A DNA stretch of 64,000 nt from Bordetella parapertussis (GCA_943331295.2 CALQLA020000005.1:1-64000); one strand, 5' to 3'; shown: positions 8,801 to 17,172, counted from the first letter of the stretch. Notes: a model not told the origin generated them from the sequence alone. Made by a program: numbers and translations.

Positions 8801-10195
8801 GTGAACGCGTCTGTACCTTCGCGCCTCGCGCGCTTGGGCGTCTTCGGCTTCGATGCCGTCGAGCCCGTCATCCTGGCCGCCCTTGTCACCGAAGACCCGC
8901 TGCTGCTGATCGGGCCGTCGGGCACCGGCAAGACCTACCTGCTCAATACGCTGTCCGAAACTCTCGGACTGGAGCACCGGCACTACAACGCCAGCCTCAT
9001 CTCGTTCGACGACCTCGTCGGCTTTCCGTACCCCAACCCCGATGGCGACGGGGTGCGCTTTCTGGAGACGCCAGCCACGGTCTGGGGCGCACAGTCGGTG
9101 CTGATCGACGAAATCAGCCGTTGCAAGCCCGAGCACCAGAACCGCCTGTTTGCTCTCGTGCATGAGCGCCGCGTGCAGGGCATCGCCTTACCCAACCTGC
9201 GCTGGCGCTGGGCGGCGATGAACCCGTGCTCCACTGACCAGTGGAGCGCACAGGACTATGTCGGGTCCGAGCCGCTCGACCCCGCGCTCGCGGACCGTTT
9301 CGCGCTGTTCGTTACCGCCGCCGACTGGGCTGACCTAGACGAAGGCGAGCGCCGGGGTGTGGCCGACCCCGGCGGCGAAGGCCGGGTCGCTGGCGACGAC
9401 GGCGCGCTGCGCAAGGAGGTCGACGCCTGGCGTGCGACCTTCGTGCAGCGCCTCGAAGCCTGCCCGGAAATCGTCGTCGGCTACGCCATTGCCGCCACCA
9501 CGGCGCTCAATGCCGCCAACATCCGCATCTCGCCGCGGCGCGCGCGCCTGCTCGCCCGCAGCCTGCTCGCCGCGTCGATCATCGGAGGTGATGCGCGGGA
9601 GGCGCTCTTTCGCAGCGTGCTCACCTGCAGCCTGCCCCACGCCTGCTGGGGGGAGCAGCCCGCCGCCGAAGCGGTCGGCGCTGCGCACCGCATCGCGTGG
9701 GATTCCGCGGTTCACACGGCGCAGGCTTGGATTCATTCCTTCCTCTCCGAGCCGCGCTTGGAACGCAAGCTGACGCTGCTGCTCGACCATGCCAAGACGC
9801 CGGATGCCGGTTCGCAGGCAATCGCGCAGTGCCTTGCGGCCGAGCCAAAGGAACGGGGCGGCGCGTTCGCCTTTGCGCTCTACCCGGCGGCGGCTCTCGG
9901 CCGGCTGCCGATTGGCGCCGAAGGAGTGAACGATCTGGCCAAGGTCGCCACCCCGATCCTGACGGTCGAGGGCGAACTCACTTGGAGCGAGCGCACCCAC
10001 GAGTCCAATACGAGCCATCCGGAGATCGCTCGTTTCGCCAAGGTCATGAGCAAGCTGACCGACGCCAGGGCCGAGCGAGCGAAGCAGTTCTTCTCCTGGT
10101 GCATGGTGGCCAAGCTGCAGCCCGCGAAGCCGGAGGAACTGGAGAGGCAAGTCGAAGCCTGCATTGCGGTGCTCCGCGAGCGGGGGCTGACATGA
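8801..10195 (+). CDS. MoxR-family AAA+ ATPase, first gene of the four-gene island operon
   Basis: A 464-residue MoxR/RavA-type ATPase. Motifs: Walker A GPSGTGKT (38-45), Walker B VLIDEIS (D103, E104), sensor-1 AAMNPCS (N141) and arginine finger ADRF (R166). A long C-terminal helical region of about 250 residues follows. The frame is open further upstream, but the GTG at 8801 has an excellent site (AAAGAGGAG, then five bases) and directly precedes the conserved domain. MoxR ATPases typically act as chaperones for partner VWA-domain proteins to mature or remodel a target. Here the VWA partner is two genes downstream. The stop overlaps the next start by ATGA. Target unknown. Confidence 0.85.
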   Translation: MNASVPSRLARLGVFGFDAVEPVILAALVTEDPLLLIGPSGTGKTYLLNTLSETLGLEHRHYNASLISFDDLVGFPYPNPDGDGVRFLETPATVWGAQSVLIDEISRCKPEHQNRLFALVHERRVQGIALPNLRWRWAAMNPCSTDQWSAQDYVGSEPLDPALADRFALFVTAADWADLDEGERRGVADPGGEGRVAGDDGALRKEVDAWRATFVQRLEACPEIVVGYAIAATTALNAANIRISPRRARLLARSLLAASIIGGDAREALFRSVLTCSLPHACWGEQPAAEAVGAAHRIAWDSAVHTAQAWIHSFLSEPRLERKLTLLLDHAKTPDAGSQAIAQCLAAEPKERGGAFAFALYPAAALGRLPIGAEGVNDLAKVATPILTVEGELTWSERTHESNTSHPEIARFAKVMSKLTDARAERAKQFFSWCMVAKLQPAKPEELERQVEACIAVLRERGLT

Positions 10196-10650
10196 GCGAA
10201 GTTTCTGCTCACTGCGACGCCATCATCCGCCGCGCCAACGTCGGCGGTCCGATGACGCGCACTCGCAAGGAAGCTGTCCGCAGGACGCTGCTCGGGGACC
10301 GAGACGGCACCATCCGGTGCCCGCGCATCTTCCGGCTGGGGATCGCTTTTCCCAAGGGTGACCCGGTGGAACTCCTGACCGAGATGCTCGCAGAGGAGGG
10401 CTACGGGAGTCCGGAGGATCTGCGCGATGAATGGGAGATTCCCGGGGGCCGGCTCGTCGCCCGTCCCCACACCCAGACCGACGGTGTCGTGGACATCCTC
10501 AGCGGCGCCCGTCGCGACATCCTCTGGCACGCCCTGATGCTGGGGCTTTGCACGGCGCAACTCTACGACCCGGCGCGGCCGGTGCTGTGGACGCAGACGG
10601 CGCTCCAGCGGCGGCTCGAACTCTTCGATCCGGCGGGGTTCTACGCATGA
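10192..10650 (+). CDS. Conserved-looking hypothetical protein between the MoxR and peptidase/VWA genes
   Basis: A 152-residue protein I do not recognise. It begins MSEVSAHCDAIIRRANVGGP and contains a basic stretch (MTRTRKEAVRRTLLGDRDG), a central acidic segment (LAEEGYGSPEDLRDEWEIP), and a C-terminal helical region with WHALMLGLCTAQLYDPARPV. No signal peptide, membrane span or metal motif is visible. It overlaps both neighbours by ATGA, so it is translationally coupled and probably made in fixed ratio with the ATPase and the VWA protein. A natural guess is an adaptor in that complex; this is inference from position only. Confidence 0.75.
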   Translation: MSEVSAHCDAIIRRANVGGPMTRTRKEAVRRTLLGDRDGTIRCPRIFRLGIAFPKGDPVELLTEMLAEEGYGSPEDLRDEWEIPGGRLVARPHTQTDGVVDILSGARRDILWHALMLGLCTAQLYDPARPVLWTQTALQRRLELFDPAGFYA

Positions 10651-12038
10651 ACCCGACCCGCTTTCGCGCCATCCTCGCCGAACTGATGGAGGAGAATTCG
10701 TTCGCCATCCGGGCCGTGCTGCGCCTGCTCGGGGTCGAATTCACCACCGTCGTGCCCACGCTGGCGGTCACCTGCGAGGATCGTCCGCGACTCCTCGTCA
10801 ATCTGGGCTTCGTGACCAAGCGCTGCCGCACCGACGCCGAGGTCAAGGCGCTGCTCTGCCACGAGTTCCTGCACGTCCTCTTGCGCCACACCGAGGAGCG
10901 CAAGCCCTACACTCCGGCCCGGCATCTGGCGCTCGACGCGGTCATCAACGCGATCATCCACCGCGAGCAGGGGCCGACGTACACGGCGATGATGAGCCGC
11001 TACTACGGCCGGGCGCAGGGGCTGGCCAAGCTGCTGCGGCCGATGAACAAGACCGAAGCCAGATACTTTGAGGCGATCTATCGGCCGGGTGGCCAGCCGT
11101 GGCCGGCGTGGGTGAAGGCTTGGGAAGCGCTCTACGACGGGAAACTCATCACCGACGACATCGAGGCACTGGCCGAGCAGTTCGCCAGCACGATGGCGGT
11201 TCCCGATTCGCGAGCCTGGCAGCGGGACCTCGGCCCCCCCTTCACGTTGGTGCCCGGCCCGGCCGACTTCAGCCGGATGCTCGGCAACCACGACGAAACG
11301 GTCGGCCCGCTACCGGAGCCGTTGAAGGAAGCGCTGGAGCAATCCCTTCGGGAGATGAACGGCAGCGGCATCTGGCGCTCGCCGCGCGACCACGGGGTCG
11401 GCGCCACGGCCTACGAGACCCTGATGTCGGCGCGCAACGAGCCGCTGGAGCGCTGGCGGCAACGGACACTTGCGGTATTGCGCGAGCACCTGCTGCCCGA
11501 CCCGCGCTCACGGGCGCAACGCGACCAGCCGCACGCCTACCGCATTCCGGTGCTTTCGGCGCGTGACCGCCGCGCCTTCCTCCGGGCACAGTGGTCGCCG
11601 TTCCTGCCCGAGGCGCTGTGGGAAGGCTCGGCCCCCAAGCGGGAGGGCAGCGCCCATGTCTACCTCGACGTGTCCGGCTCGATGAACGCCGAGATGCCGC
11701 TGATGATCGCGCTGCTCGGCCGGGTGTCCCGCTGGATTCGCCGGCCGTTCTGGGCGTTCTCCGACGTGGTGGCGCCAGCCGTGATCGAGAGGGGGCAACT
11801 CAAGGCGCAGACGACCGGCGGCACGTCGATGGGTTGCGTGCTGGAGCACGTCGCCCGTACTCGGCCAACGGCCGCCATCGTCGTGACGGACGGGTACATC
11901 GAGAGCCTCGACCCCGAGGTCGTGCGCCGTGCGCTCGCCGGCACCCGCTTCACCGCCATCGTCACCCGCGACGGCAATCCGGCGCAGCTGAAGCGCGTCG
12001 GCATCCCGTACACCCAATTGGAAAAGGTGCCCGCATGA
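10647..12038 (+). CDS. DUF2201-like protein: N-terminal HExxH metallopeptidase domain and C-terminal VWA domain
   Basis: A 463-residue protein joining two modules. The N-terminal part has a zincin motif, HEFLHVLLRH (72-81), in which H72, E73, H76 and H81 fit HExxHxxxxH. The C-terminal part is von Willebrand factor A-like: DVSGSM (341-346), TTGGTS (389-394) and VVTDG (412-416) supply a complete MIDAS metal site. The layout matches the DUF2201 'putative metallopeptidase plus VWA-like' arrangement that pairs with MoxR ATPases. Its start and stop both overlap neighbours by ATGA. It is likely the effector or client of the upstream ATPase, with protease activity switched by the ATPase-VWA contact; that mechanism is inference. 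Confidence 0.85.
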   Translation: MNPTRFRAILAELMEENSFAIRAVLRLLGVEFTTVVPTLAVTCEDRPRLLVNLGFVTKRCRTDAEVKALLCHEFLHVLLRHTEERKPYTPARHLALDAVINAIIHREQGPTYTAMMSRYYGRAQGLAKLLRPMNKTEARYFEAIYRPGGQPWPAWVKAWEALYDGKLITDDIEALAEQFASTMAVPDSRAWQRDLGPPFTLVPGPADFSRMLGNHDETVGPLPEPLKEALEQSLREMNGSGIWRSPRDHGVGATAYETLMSARNEPLERWRQRTLAVLREHLLPDPRSRAQRDQPHAYRIPVLSARDRRAFLRAQWSPFLPEALWEGSAPKREGSAHVYLDVSGSMNAEMPLMIALLGRVSRWIRRPFWAFSDVVAPAVIERGQLKAQTTGGTSMGCVLEHVARTRPTAAIVVTDGYIESLDPEVVRRALAGTRFTAIVTRDGNPAQLKRVGIPYTQLEKVPA

Positions 12039-12994
12039 TCCGCGTCTCCGAATTCGTTCTGCCTGGCCATCCCGACAAGTTCTGCGACGCGGTCGCCGAC
12101 GCCATCATTGGCGAGGTGCTGAAGGTCGACGCCGACGGATACGGCCAAGTCGAGGTCGCCGTCTGGTCCGACCAAGTATTCCTGACCGGCGGCATCTGCA
12201 CCCGCCGGCCGCTGCCGGTCGACTTTGCCGACATCGTCGTCGCCACCGGCATCGGGATCGGCTACACCGCCGACAACCACATCGACGCTCGCAAGTACAA
12301 GGTGACCGACACCGTCTGCCGGCTGGTCGATGATCCTGCAAAGTGGACGACCAAGGTCAACGATCAGGCGATCTGCATCGGCTGGGCGGGCTACGACGCC
12401 AAGGTCGACTGGCTGCCCATCGAGCATTGGCTCGCGCGCGAGTTCCGCGACGCGCTGTACGCCTCCTGCAAGGCGGGTCGACTGAAGGGCCAGGGGCCGG
12501 ACGGGAAACTCATCGTGCGCGTGCGCGAGGAGGGAAGCCGGTGGCATCTGGAACACGTGCTCGTCACCCTGCAGCAGCGCGCCGAGACCCCGTTCCTCGA
12601 TCTCTGCACCCAAATCACCGCGACGTTGGAGGAAGCGTACCGGCGAATCCGGAGTGCCGACCGTCGCTGGTGGGCGGATTGGCAGGACGTTGACCTGCTG
12701 CTCAATCCCAATGGCCCCCTCATCAACGGCGGCAGCGATGGCGACAACGGCCAGACCGGCCGCAAGCTGGTGATGGACTACTACGGGCCCCGTATACCCC
12801 TCGGCGGCGGTGCACTCTATGGTAAGGACCCAACGCACGTTGACCGGGTGGGGGCTCGGCTGGCGCGGGAAATGGCTCTACGTGAGGTCCGGGCTGGGGC
12901 TGATGAGTGTTTAGTTCGTCTAACCTATGCGCCAGGGGTCGGTGAACCCCTTGATGTGACTATTGAGCAACGCCGGGCGCCATGTGACCGCTGA
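12035..12994 (+). CDS. Divergent, C-terminally short S-adenosylmethionine synthetase (MetK-like)
   Basis: A 319-residue MetK homologue; housekeeping enzymes have about 384-400. It keeps GHPDK (11-15), the segment aligning with GDQG (here NDQA, 109-112), the P-loop-like DGDNGQTGRK (235-244) and GGGALYGKDP (257-266) followed by VDR. Substitutions include G to N before DQ, a histidine in the usual KVDR context, and loss of roughly the last 70 residues. Most ATP- and methionine-contact motifs survive, so activity is plausible. Its start overlaps the peptidase/VWA stop by ATGA, which ties SAM or a SAM analogue to this operon. It is not a housekeeping metK by context. A methyltransferase lies nearby in the island. 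Confidence 0.82.
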   Translation: MIRVSEFVLPGHPDKFCDAVADAIIGEVLKVDADGYGQVEVAVWSDQVFLTGGICTRRPLPVDFADIVVATGIGIGYTADNHIDARKYKVTDTVCRLVDDPAKWTTKVNDQAICIGWAGYDAKVDWLPIEHWLAREFRDALYASCKAGRLKGQGPDGKLIVRVREEGSRWHLEHVLVTLQQRAETPFLDLCTQITATLEEAYRRIRSADRRWWADWQDVDLLLNPNGPLINGGSDGDNGQTGRKLVMDYYGPRIPLGGGALYGKDPTHVDRVGARLAREMALREVRAGADECLVRLTYAPGVGEPLDVTIEQRRAPCDR

Positions 12995-13065
12995 TCCTGC
13001 CTCCACAAGCCGATTCGCGCGACGATGGGCGAAAGGTGCAAGTACCTAGTTGCGTGGATCGCGGC

Positions 13066-13494
13066 CTAGTTCGGGACTGGGACCAATGGTGCAATGGTGT
13101 CGCGGAGCAGTTTTCGCCTCGATTCTGCAATCTTCCGCAATAGCCGGTCGTCTGCAGTGATGAAGCGACAACCACGCTCCATCGCCAACGCGAGGTACAC
13201 GCAGTCGTATGCGGGATGAGCCAGTTCGATAGCGAGTTGCGTTGTTGTTTCCAGCAGCGATCGCGTTGGCACCAACTCGATTTCGGCACCCTGCAGTAGG
13301 CGCGCGGCGAGCAACGCTTCGTTCTTCTGCAGTTCCTTGCGCTGGACCTTCTTCCAAAGGATGTTGGCGCACTCCGACATCAGTAAATCCGGAGCAATCA
13401 ACGGGTTGTTCCGAAGCGCAAGCGCCTCCGGCGTACCAGCCTCGCTGATCAGCCATTTGATGGCGACGCTGGCGTCGATGCACAACGTGGTCAT
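13066..13494 (-). CDS. vapC: PIN-domain toxin, VapC/FitB type
   Basis: A 142-residue PIN ribonuclease. Acidic metal-binding positions are visible: D in CIDASVAIKW near the start, E in LLMSECANILW, D in PAYDCVYLALA, and D in FITADDRLLRK. Family members cleave tRNA or other structured RNA and arrest growth when free of antitoxin. Its start overlaps the antitoxin stop by four bases on the minus strand, the usual antitoxin-first order. It converges on the MetK-like gene across about 70 bases with no obvious terminator. Probably a stabilisation module of the island. Confidence 0.88.
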   Translation of the reverse strand: MTTLCIDASVAIKWLISEAGTPEALALRNNPLIAPDLLMSECANILWKKVQRKELQKNEALLAARLLQGAEIELVPTRSLLETTTQLAIELAHPAYDCVYLALAMERGCRFITADDRLLRKIAESRRKLLRDTIAPLVPVPN

Positions 13495-13730
13495 CGTTCG
13501 TCGCGTCCCTCACGCAACAACAACTCAGAAGGCGTCTGCTTTCTACCGCTCGTGAGCTTGCGCAATTCGGCGGCCAGCGCCTCAAAGTCAGGCTCGGCGT
13601 CGGAAGCGAGCGCTTGGCGGAGTATTTCCCTATGTTCAGCCTCGGTCGAGCGCCCGTGCCTTGCCGCTCGGCGCTTCAGTTTTGCGATCAACTCGTCATC
13701 TAAATTACGAACATGCAGATTTCCGGCCAT
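13491..13730 (-). CDS. vapB: Ribbon-helix-helix antitoxin, VapB/FitA type
   Basis: A 79-residue antitoxin. The N-terminus (MAGNLHVRNLDDELIAKLKR and the following GRSTEAEHREILRQAL) is the FitA-like ribbon-helix-helix fold. The C-terminal 35 residues would wrap the PIN toxin. The ATG at 13730 has GAGGT six bases upstream. It overlaps vapC by ATGA. A perfect inverted repeat (13743-13768) lies just upstream and fits autoregulation by the antitoxin-toxin complex, as described for FitAB and VapBC. Confidence 0.87.
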   Translation of the reverse strand: MAGNLHVRNLDDELIAKLKRRAARHGRSTEAEHREILRQALASDAEPDFEALAAELRKLTSGRKQTPSELLLREGRDER

Positions 13731-13742
13731 AATCTACCTCAT

Positions 13743-13768
13743 TGAGATCAATGGGTGCAATGATCTCA
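13743..13768. promoter_or_regulatory. Inverted-repeat operator of the vapBC pair
   Basis: Eight-base arms TGAGATCA (13743-13750) and TGATCTCA (13761-13768) are perfect inverted repeats with a ten-base spacer. They start 13 bases upstream of the vapB start codon. FitA/VapB proteins bind such paired sites as a tetramer. Operator function is inference from position and symmetry. Confidence 0.6.
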
Positions 13769-13787
13769 TGCGCAACCTGCGGTGTAA

Positions 13788-14042
13788 ATGGCCGACCGGA
13801 GCGTCCTGGGTATCGCGCCGGCGACGACAACCACGCCGGGATTGGAGCGCCGCAACAAGCGGGCGAGTCCGGCCGAACTTGCCTTCATCGAGGCCAAGGA
13901 CAGGGCCCTTGTCGATTCGATGCCCTTGGGTCGCAAGGGGTTGCCGGATGATATTGCCCGCGTGGCCCTGTTTTGCGCCAGCGACATGGCGATGTTCATG
14001 ACCGGGTCGGAGCTTCTGGTGGACGGCGGATTCCTGGCCTAG
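13788..14042 (+). pseudogene. C-terminal remnant of a short-chain dehydrogenase/reductase
   Basis: Only the last part of an SDR is left. PLGRKGLPDDIARVALFCAS and GSELLVDGGFLA are the typical C-terminus of FabG-like enzymes. The Rossmann glycine motif and the YxxxK active site are absent. The first ~15 codons do not look like SDR and are probably junction sequence. It lies immediately beyond the vapBC operator and marks the start of a decayed zone. Confidence 0.75.
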
Positions 14043-14082
14043 CTTTCCCTGGCGGGCACTGCGCGCGATCATGACCGCGCAA

Positions 14083-14175
14083 ATGGCACATGTCGTCTTC
14101 CCCGACCGCGCCAGCCTGGGCGTGCCCCTGCGCGCCCCCGCGTTCCCCCACAGCTGGCGCAACCACGATCGCAGC
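14083..14175 (+). pseudogene. Possible N-terminal fragment of a D-2-hydroxyacid (glycerate) dehydrogenase
   Basis: A short stretch starting MAHVVFPDRASLGVPL and continuing RAPAFPHSWRNHD resembles the N-terminus of D-2-hydroxyacid dehydrogenases. Homology stops after about 30 codons, and no NAD-binding domain follows. The remainder up to 14424 has only weak open frames. One on the minus strand from 14318 starts with a signal-like MALVAAGPACAG, but I see no recognisable protein there. Confidence 0.35.
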
Positions 14176-14424
14176 GACGCATCGCAGCCGGAGATGACGG
14201 CGGGCAGTTCGTACCAGTGCGGCGTGGGGTTGGTCGGCGTGTCCCGGATCGTGGTTCCGCTGACGGCCAGCGTGCCGACTTGCCCCGCGCACGCGGGGCC
14301 GGCCGCAACGAGCGCCATCCCGGCACGCAGCTCTACGGGCAGGCCCGAAAGCCGGTCCGCGGTCCCGAGCGCGGCAGTGGTGCGGGCGACGCCCGCCCCA
14401 CTGCCGGTGGCGGAGGCGCCCCGA

Positions 14425-15921
14425 TCAGGGCTGCAGCTCGATCTCGCCCGGCCGCCACGTCTTGTTGAACCACGGCTCCAGCGGACCGTAGAGGCGAAGG
14501 ATCATGAACCAGCCCTTGCCCGGGATCGTCTGCACCCAGTTGTTCTCCATTCCGGCGGGCGCCCTGGGTCCGAAGTACACGTCCACCGAGCCGTCCGCAT
14601 TGACCTTGACGCCCTTGTTCTGGCTGCTGACGCTCGGGGCTTTCTGGTCGGTCTGCACCATCGAGCGGGTCTGGTTGTCGTAGACGATGACCGACCAGAA
14701 ATCCTTCACCGGGACGTTCGGCGGCAGGCGCAGCTTGTAGGTCTTGCCGCCATCGAAGGGATTGCCCTTCGCATCCTGCACCGACCAGGGGTATTGCGAT
14801 CCCCGGCCCACCATCTTCTCTTCCATCGCCGGCGTGACGCCGGTGGCGAAGTAGTAGTAGAAGGCGGCGCCGTCCAGGTTGCTGACACCGGGCGCCACCT
14901 CGAACTTGTAGCCGCCGAAGAACGGCAGGCGCCATGCGCTGTCCGGATAGAAATACGCCTCCTTCGAACGGATCTTGAAGGCGATGGCCCGCGCCGTCAC
15001 GGCGCCGATGTTCGCGGCGTCGGTCAGGATCTTCTTCATCCGCTCATCGGGGTTGAACGGCTGGCCCTTGACGATGCCGATCGAGGCGAACAGGCCGAGC
15101 GTGGTGGGATCGGAACCCTCCGCCGGTTCTTCCTGGATGACCTGGTTCAACAGGCCCCAGAACGAATAGTCGCCCGGCGGGACGAAGTTCGACGGAATCC
15201 CCGAGGCATTGACGAATTTCATCGGCGGCGGGTTGGCGGCGTCGGCCAGGCGATAGACCCGCAGATTCTTCTTGACCGACTCGACGCCGGGCCGCGTCGA
15301 CCCGTCCACGAGGAAGGCGCGAAACACGAGCCAGTTGCCGAAGGTGCTCGGCCGCACGACGTGATACCCGGACGGGACGTCGCCCTTGTATCCGGGCGGC
15401 AGCAGCAGGTACTTTCCGCCCTCGCCCCGGTCGACCCCGGTGATGCCGACGTCGGCCACCCACTTGTACCAGAAGTCGTTGAACAGCCCCAGCACCTTGG
15501 GCGGGATCTCGACCACCAGCGGCCCCTTGCCGGTGTCGACCCAGACGAAGTTGTAGATCGTGTTGTCGTTCGCCGTCAGCTCCACGGTCCTCGGATCGAC
15601 CAGGTCTTCCCAGAGCACGTCGGTCTGGTTGTCGGGTCCGAACTTCCGCAGCGAATCGCGCATGCCCGCCTGGTTGACCATCGGGATGGCCAGCAGATAG
15701 GCCTGAAGCGCCCGCGAACGGTCCAGGTTGTCGTAGATCTTGTCGACGGTGTCGGCCGACGGGTAGCCGTAGTCCAGGTTCAGCGTCCCGATCGAGGACT
15801 CGATCCTGTCCGGCACGGCGACGCCCGGCGCGAACGGCGTCGTCATCTTGAACGTTTGCGCGGAAGCCGCCGTGGTGAGCGCGATGGCGAAAATCGCGCC
15901 AAGCAGTGCGTGTCTCGTCAT
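14425..15921 (-). CDS. DUF1254/DUF1214 domain protein, exported
   Basis: A 498-residue secreted protein. The ATG at 15921 has AGGAGACAGG just upstream, and the product begins with a signal peptide (MTRHALLGAIFAIALTTAAS, cut near ASA). The N-terminal DUF1254 part includes SADTVDKIYDNLDRSRALQA and the DVLWEDLVDPRTVELTANDN block. The C-terminal DUF1214 part includes PVKDFWSVIVYDNQTRSMVQ and the GKGWFMILRLYGP..PWFNKTW ending. The length is normal, so it is probably intact. Function of the family is poorly defined. It is the one complete gene in the 13.8-17.9 kb decayed zone, divergent from a broken AraC-type regulator that may once have controlled it. Confidence 0.88.
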   Translation of the reverse strand: MTRHALLGAIFAIALTTAASAQTFKMTTPFAPGVAVPDRIESSIGTLNLDYGYPSADTVDKIYDNLDRSRALQAYLLAIPMVNQAGMRDSLRKFGPDNQTDVLWEDLVDPRTVELTANDNTIYNFVWVDTGKGPLVVEIPPKVLGLFNDFWYKWVADVGITGVDRGEGGKYLLLPPGYKGDVPSGYHVVRPSTFGNWLVFRAFLVDGSTRPGVESVKKNLRVYRLADAANPPPMKFVNASGIPSNFVPPGDYSFWGLLNQVIQEEPAEGSDPTTLGLFASIGIVKGQPFNPDERMKKILTDAANIGAVTARAIAFKIRSKEAYFYPDSAWRLPFFGGYKFEVAPGVSNLDGAAFYYYFATGVTPAMEEKMVGRGSQYPWSVQDAKGNPFDGGKTYKLRLPPNVPVKDFWSVIVYDNQTRSMVQTDQKAPSVSSQNKGVKVNADGSVDVYFGPRAPAGMENNWVQTIPGKGWFMILRLYGPLEPWFNKTWRPGEIELQP

Positions 15922-16116
15922 GTTCCTGTCTCCTTTTTGCGCGGTCGGCCCGCGCCGTAACGGCAAGAATCGGGCGCGTTAGGCTAACAGAGTTTCCCGA
16001 TCGGAACTTTGCAAATCCGGCCCTGAGATTGACCCGCCCGGGGACGTCCGCCTACGATGAACGCCCCCGACATTGCGCAGCATCGCCTGATGGGTCGGGT
16101 GTCTGGAGGTTGCAGG

Positions 16117-17106
16117 ATGGCGAGATCAACACTGCCCGTCGCTGACGCGACCCGCGCCGGAAGTCGCGGTCGCGCGCGCGACTCCGCGCGACACGCCGCC
16201 CCGCCCAAGGCCGCGCCGGGCGGCCACCCGCCCCCCGCGGCCGCCGGCGAAGTCAGGATCGGTCCTGTCGCGGCGATTCCGGCCGTTCTGAAGAAGCTCG
16301 GGGTCGCGCCGAGCCTCCCCTTTGTACGGGCCGGGGTCCCGCTCTCCACGTTCAATAATCCCGAGAACCGGATCGCCTTCGAGGCGCTTGGCCGCTTGTT
16401 TTCCGAATGCTCGGCGCTGACGGACTGCGACCACTTCGGCCTGCTCGTCGGCGAGTGCTTCGAGTTGAGCGGGCTCGGTGCCATCGGGTACAGGGCGCTG
16501 AAGGAGATAGGCGGAGGTGACTGGAAGCCGCTGCGCGTCCAGTTCTCGCATGCCCGACCGAAGGACCCGCGTCCTTAGCGGCGACTCTTCGGTCCGAACG
16601 TTCGATTCGACGCCGAGGTATCGGGCATCGTGTTCGAAGCGTCGTGGCTCGACCATGCCATCGCCGGCGCGGACCCCGGCCTCCGCGCGCTGGTCATGCA
16701 GGCCATCAGGCAGGCCAGTGCCGACAGCACGATGGGTTTCGCCGACGTCGTGCGGGGCGCGCTTCACCAGATGGTGCTGAGCGGCACGTCGTCCGCCGCG
16801 AACGTGGCACTCCTGTTCGGCATCCACGAGCGGACCCTGCGCAAGCGGCTGACCGCCGAGGGGATCAGCCTCCAGCAGCTCGTCAGCCAGACGCGGTTCG
16901 AGCTGGCGAAGCAGCTGCTGGAGAATACGGAACTTCCGTTGTCGGAAATCGCTTCGGCGCTGCGCTATGCGGACGCGGCGGTATTCTCACGCGCGTTCCG
17001 CGACTGGTCGAAGACGAGCCCCAGCGCATGGCGCGCCCGACGCGACCGCAACGCGGTTCCCCGTGCCGATGAACCCGGAGAAGGCGCGTTGCGGCGACCG
17101 GCCTGA
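16117..17106 (+). pseudogene. AraC-family regulator with internal deletion and in-frame amber codon
   Basis: The ATG at 16117 (GGAGG upstream) opens a frame with the Arabinose_bd-type N-terminal domain (AIPAVLKKLGVAPSLPFVRA, CDHFGLLVGECFEL). After GLGAIG the text jumps directly to YRALKEIGGGDWKPLRVQFS, skipping about 80 residues present in relatives. A TAG follows at 16576-16578. The same frame then continues without shift through RRLFGPNVRFD to a complete AraC helix-turn-helix domain (ANVALLFGIHERTLRKRL, EIASALRYADAAVFSRAFRD). It may still yield the DNA-binding part from an internal start. Divergent from the DUF1254 gene. Confidence 0.8.
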
Positions 17107-17172
17107 AGCGAGTGCGCCGATGGCGACTCCGGGCCTTACCCGGCCCACGGCCTCGTGCCGCTATACTCGCTG

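Noticed and set aside
12035..12994. Housekeeping metK
   Set aside because: Too short, changed GDQG motif and operon context with MoxR/VWA genes; a housekeeping copy is expected elsewhere in the genome.
14050..14318. Minus-strand ORF starting MALVAAGPACAG
   Set aside because: The start looks like a signal peptide, but the rest matches nothing I recognise and runs through neighbouring remnants; probably chance coding in GC-rich DNA or an undefined fragment.
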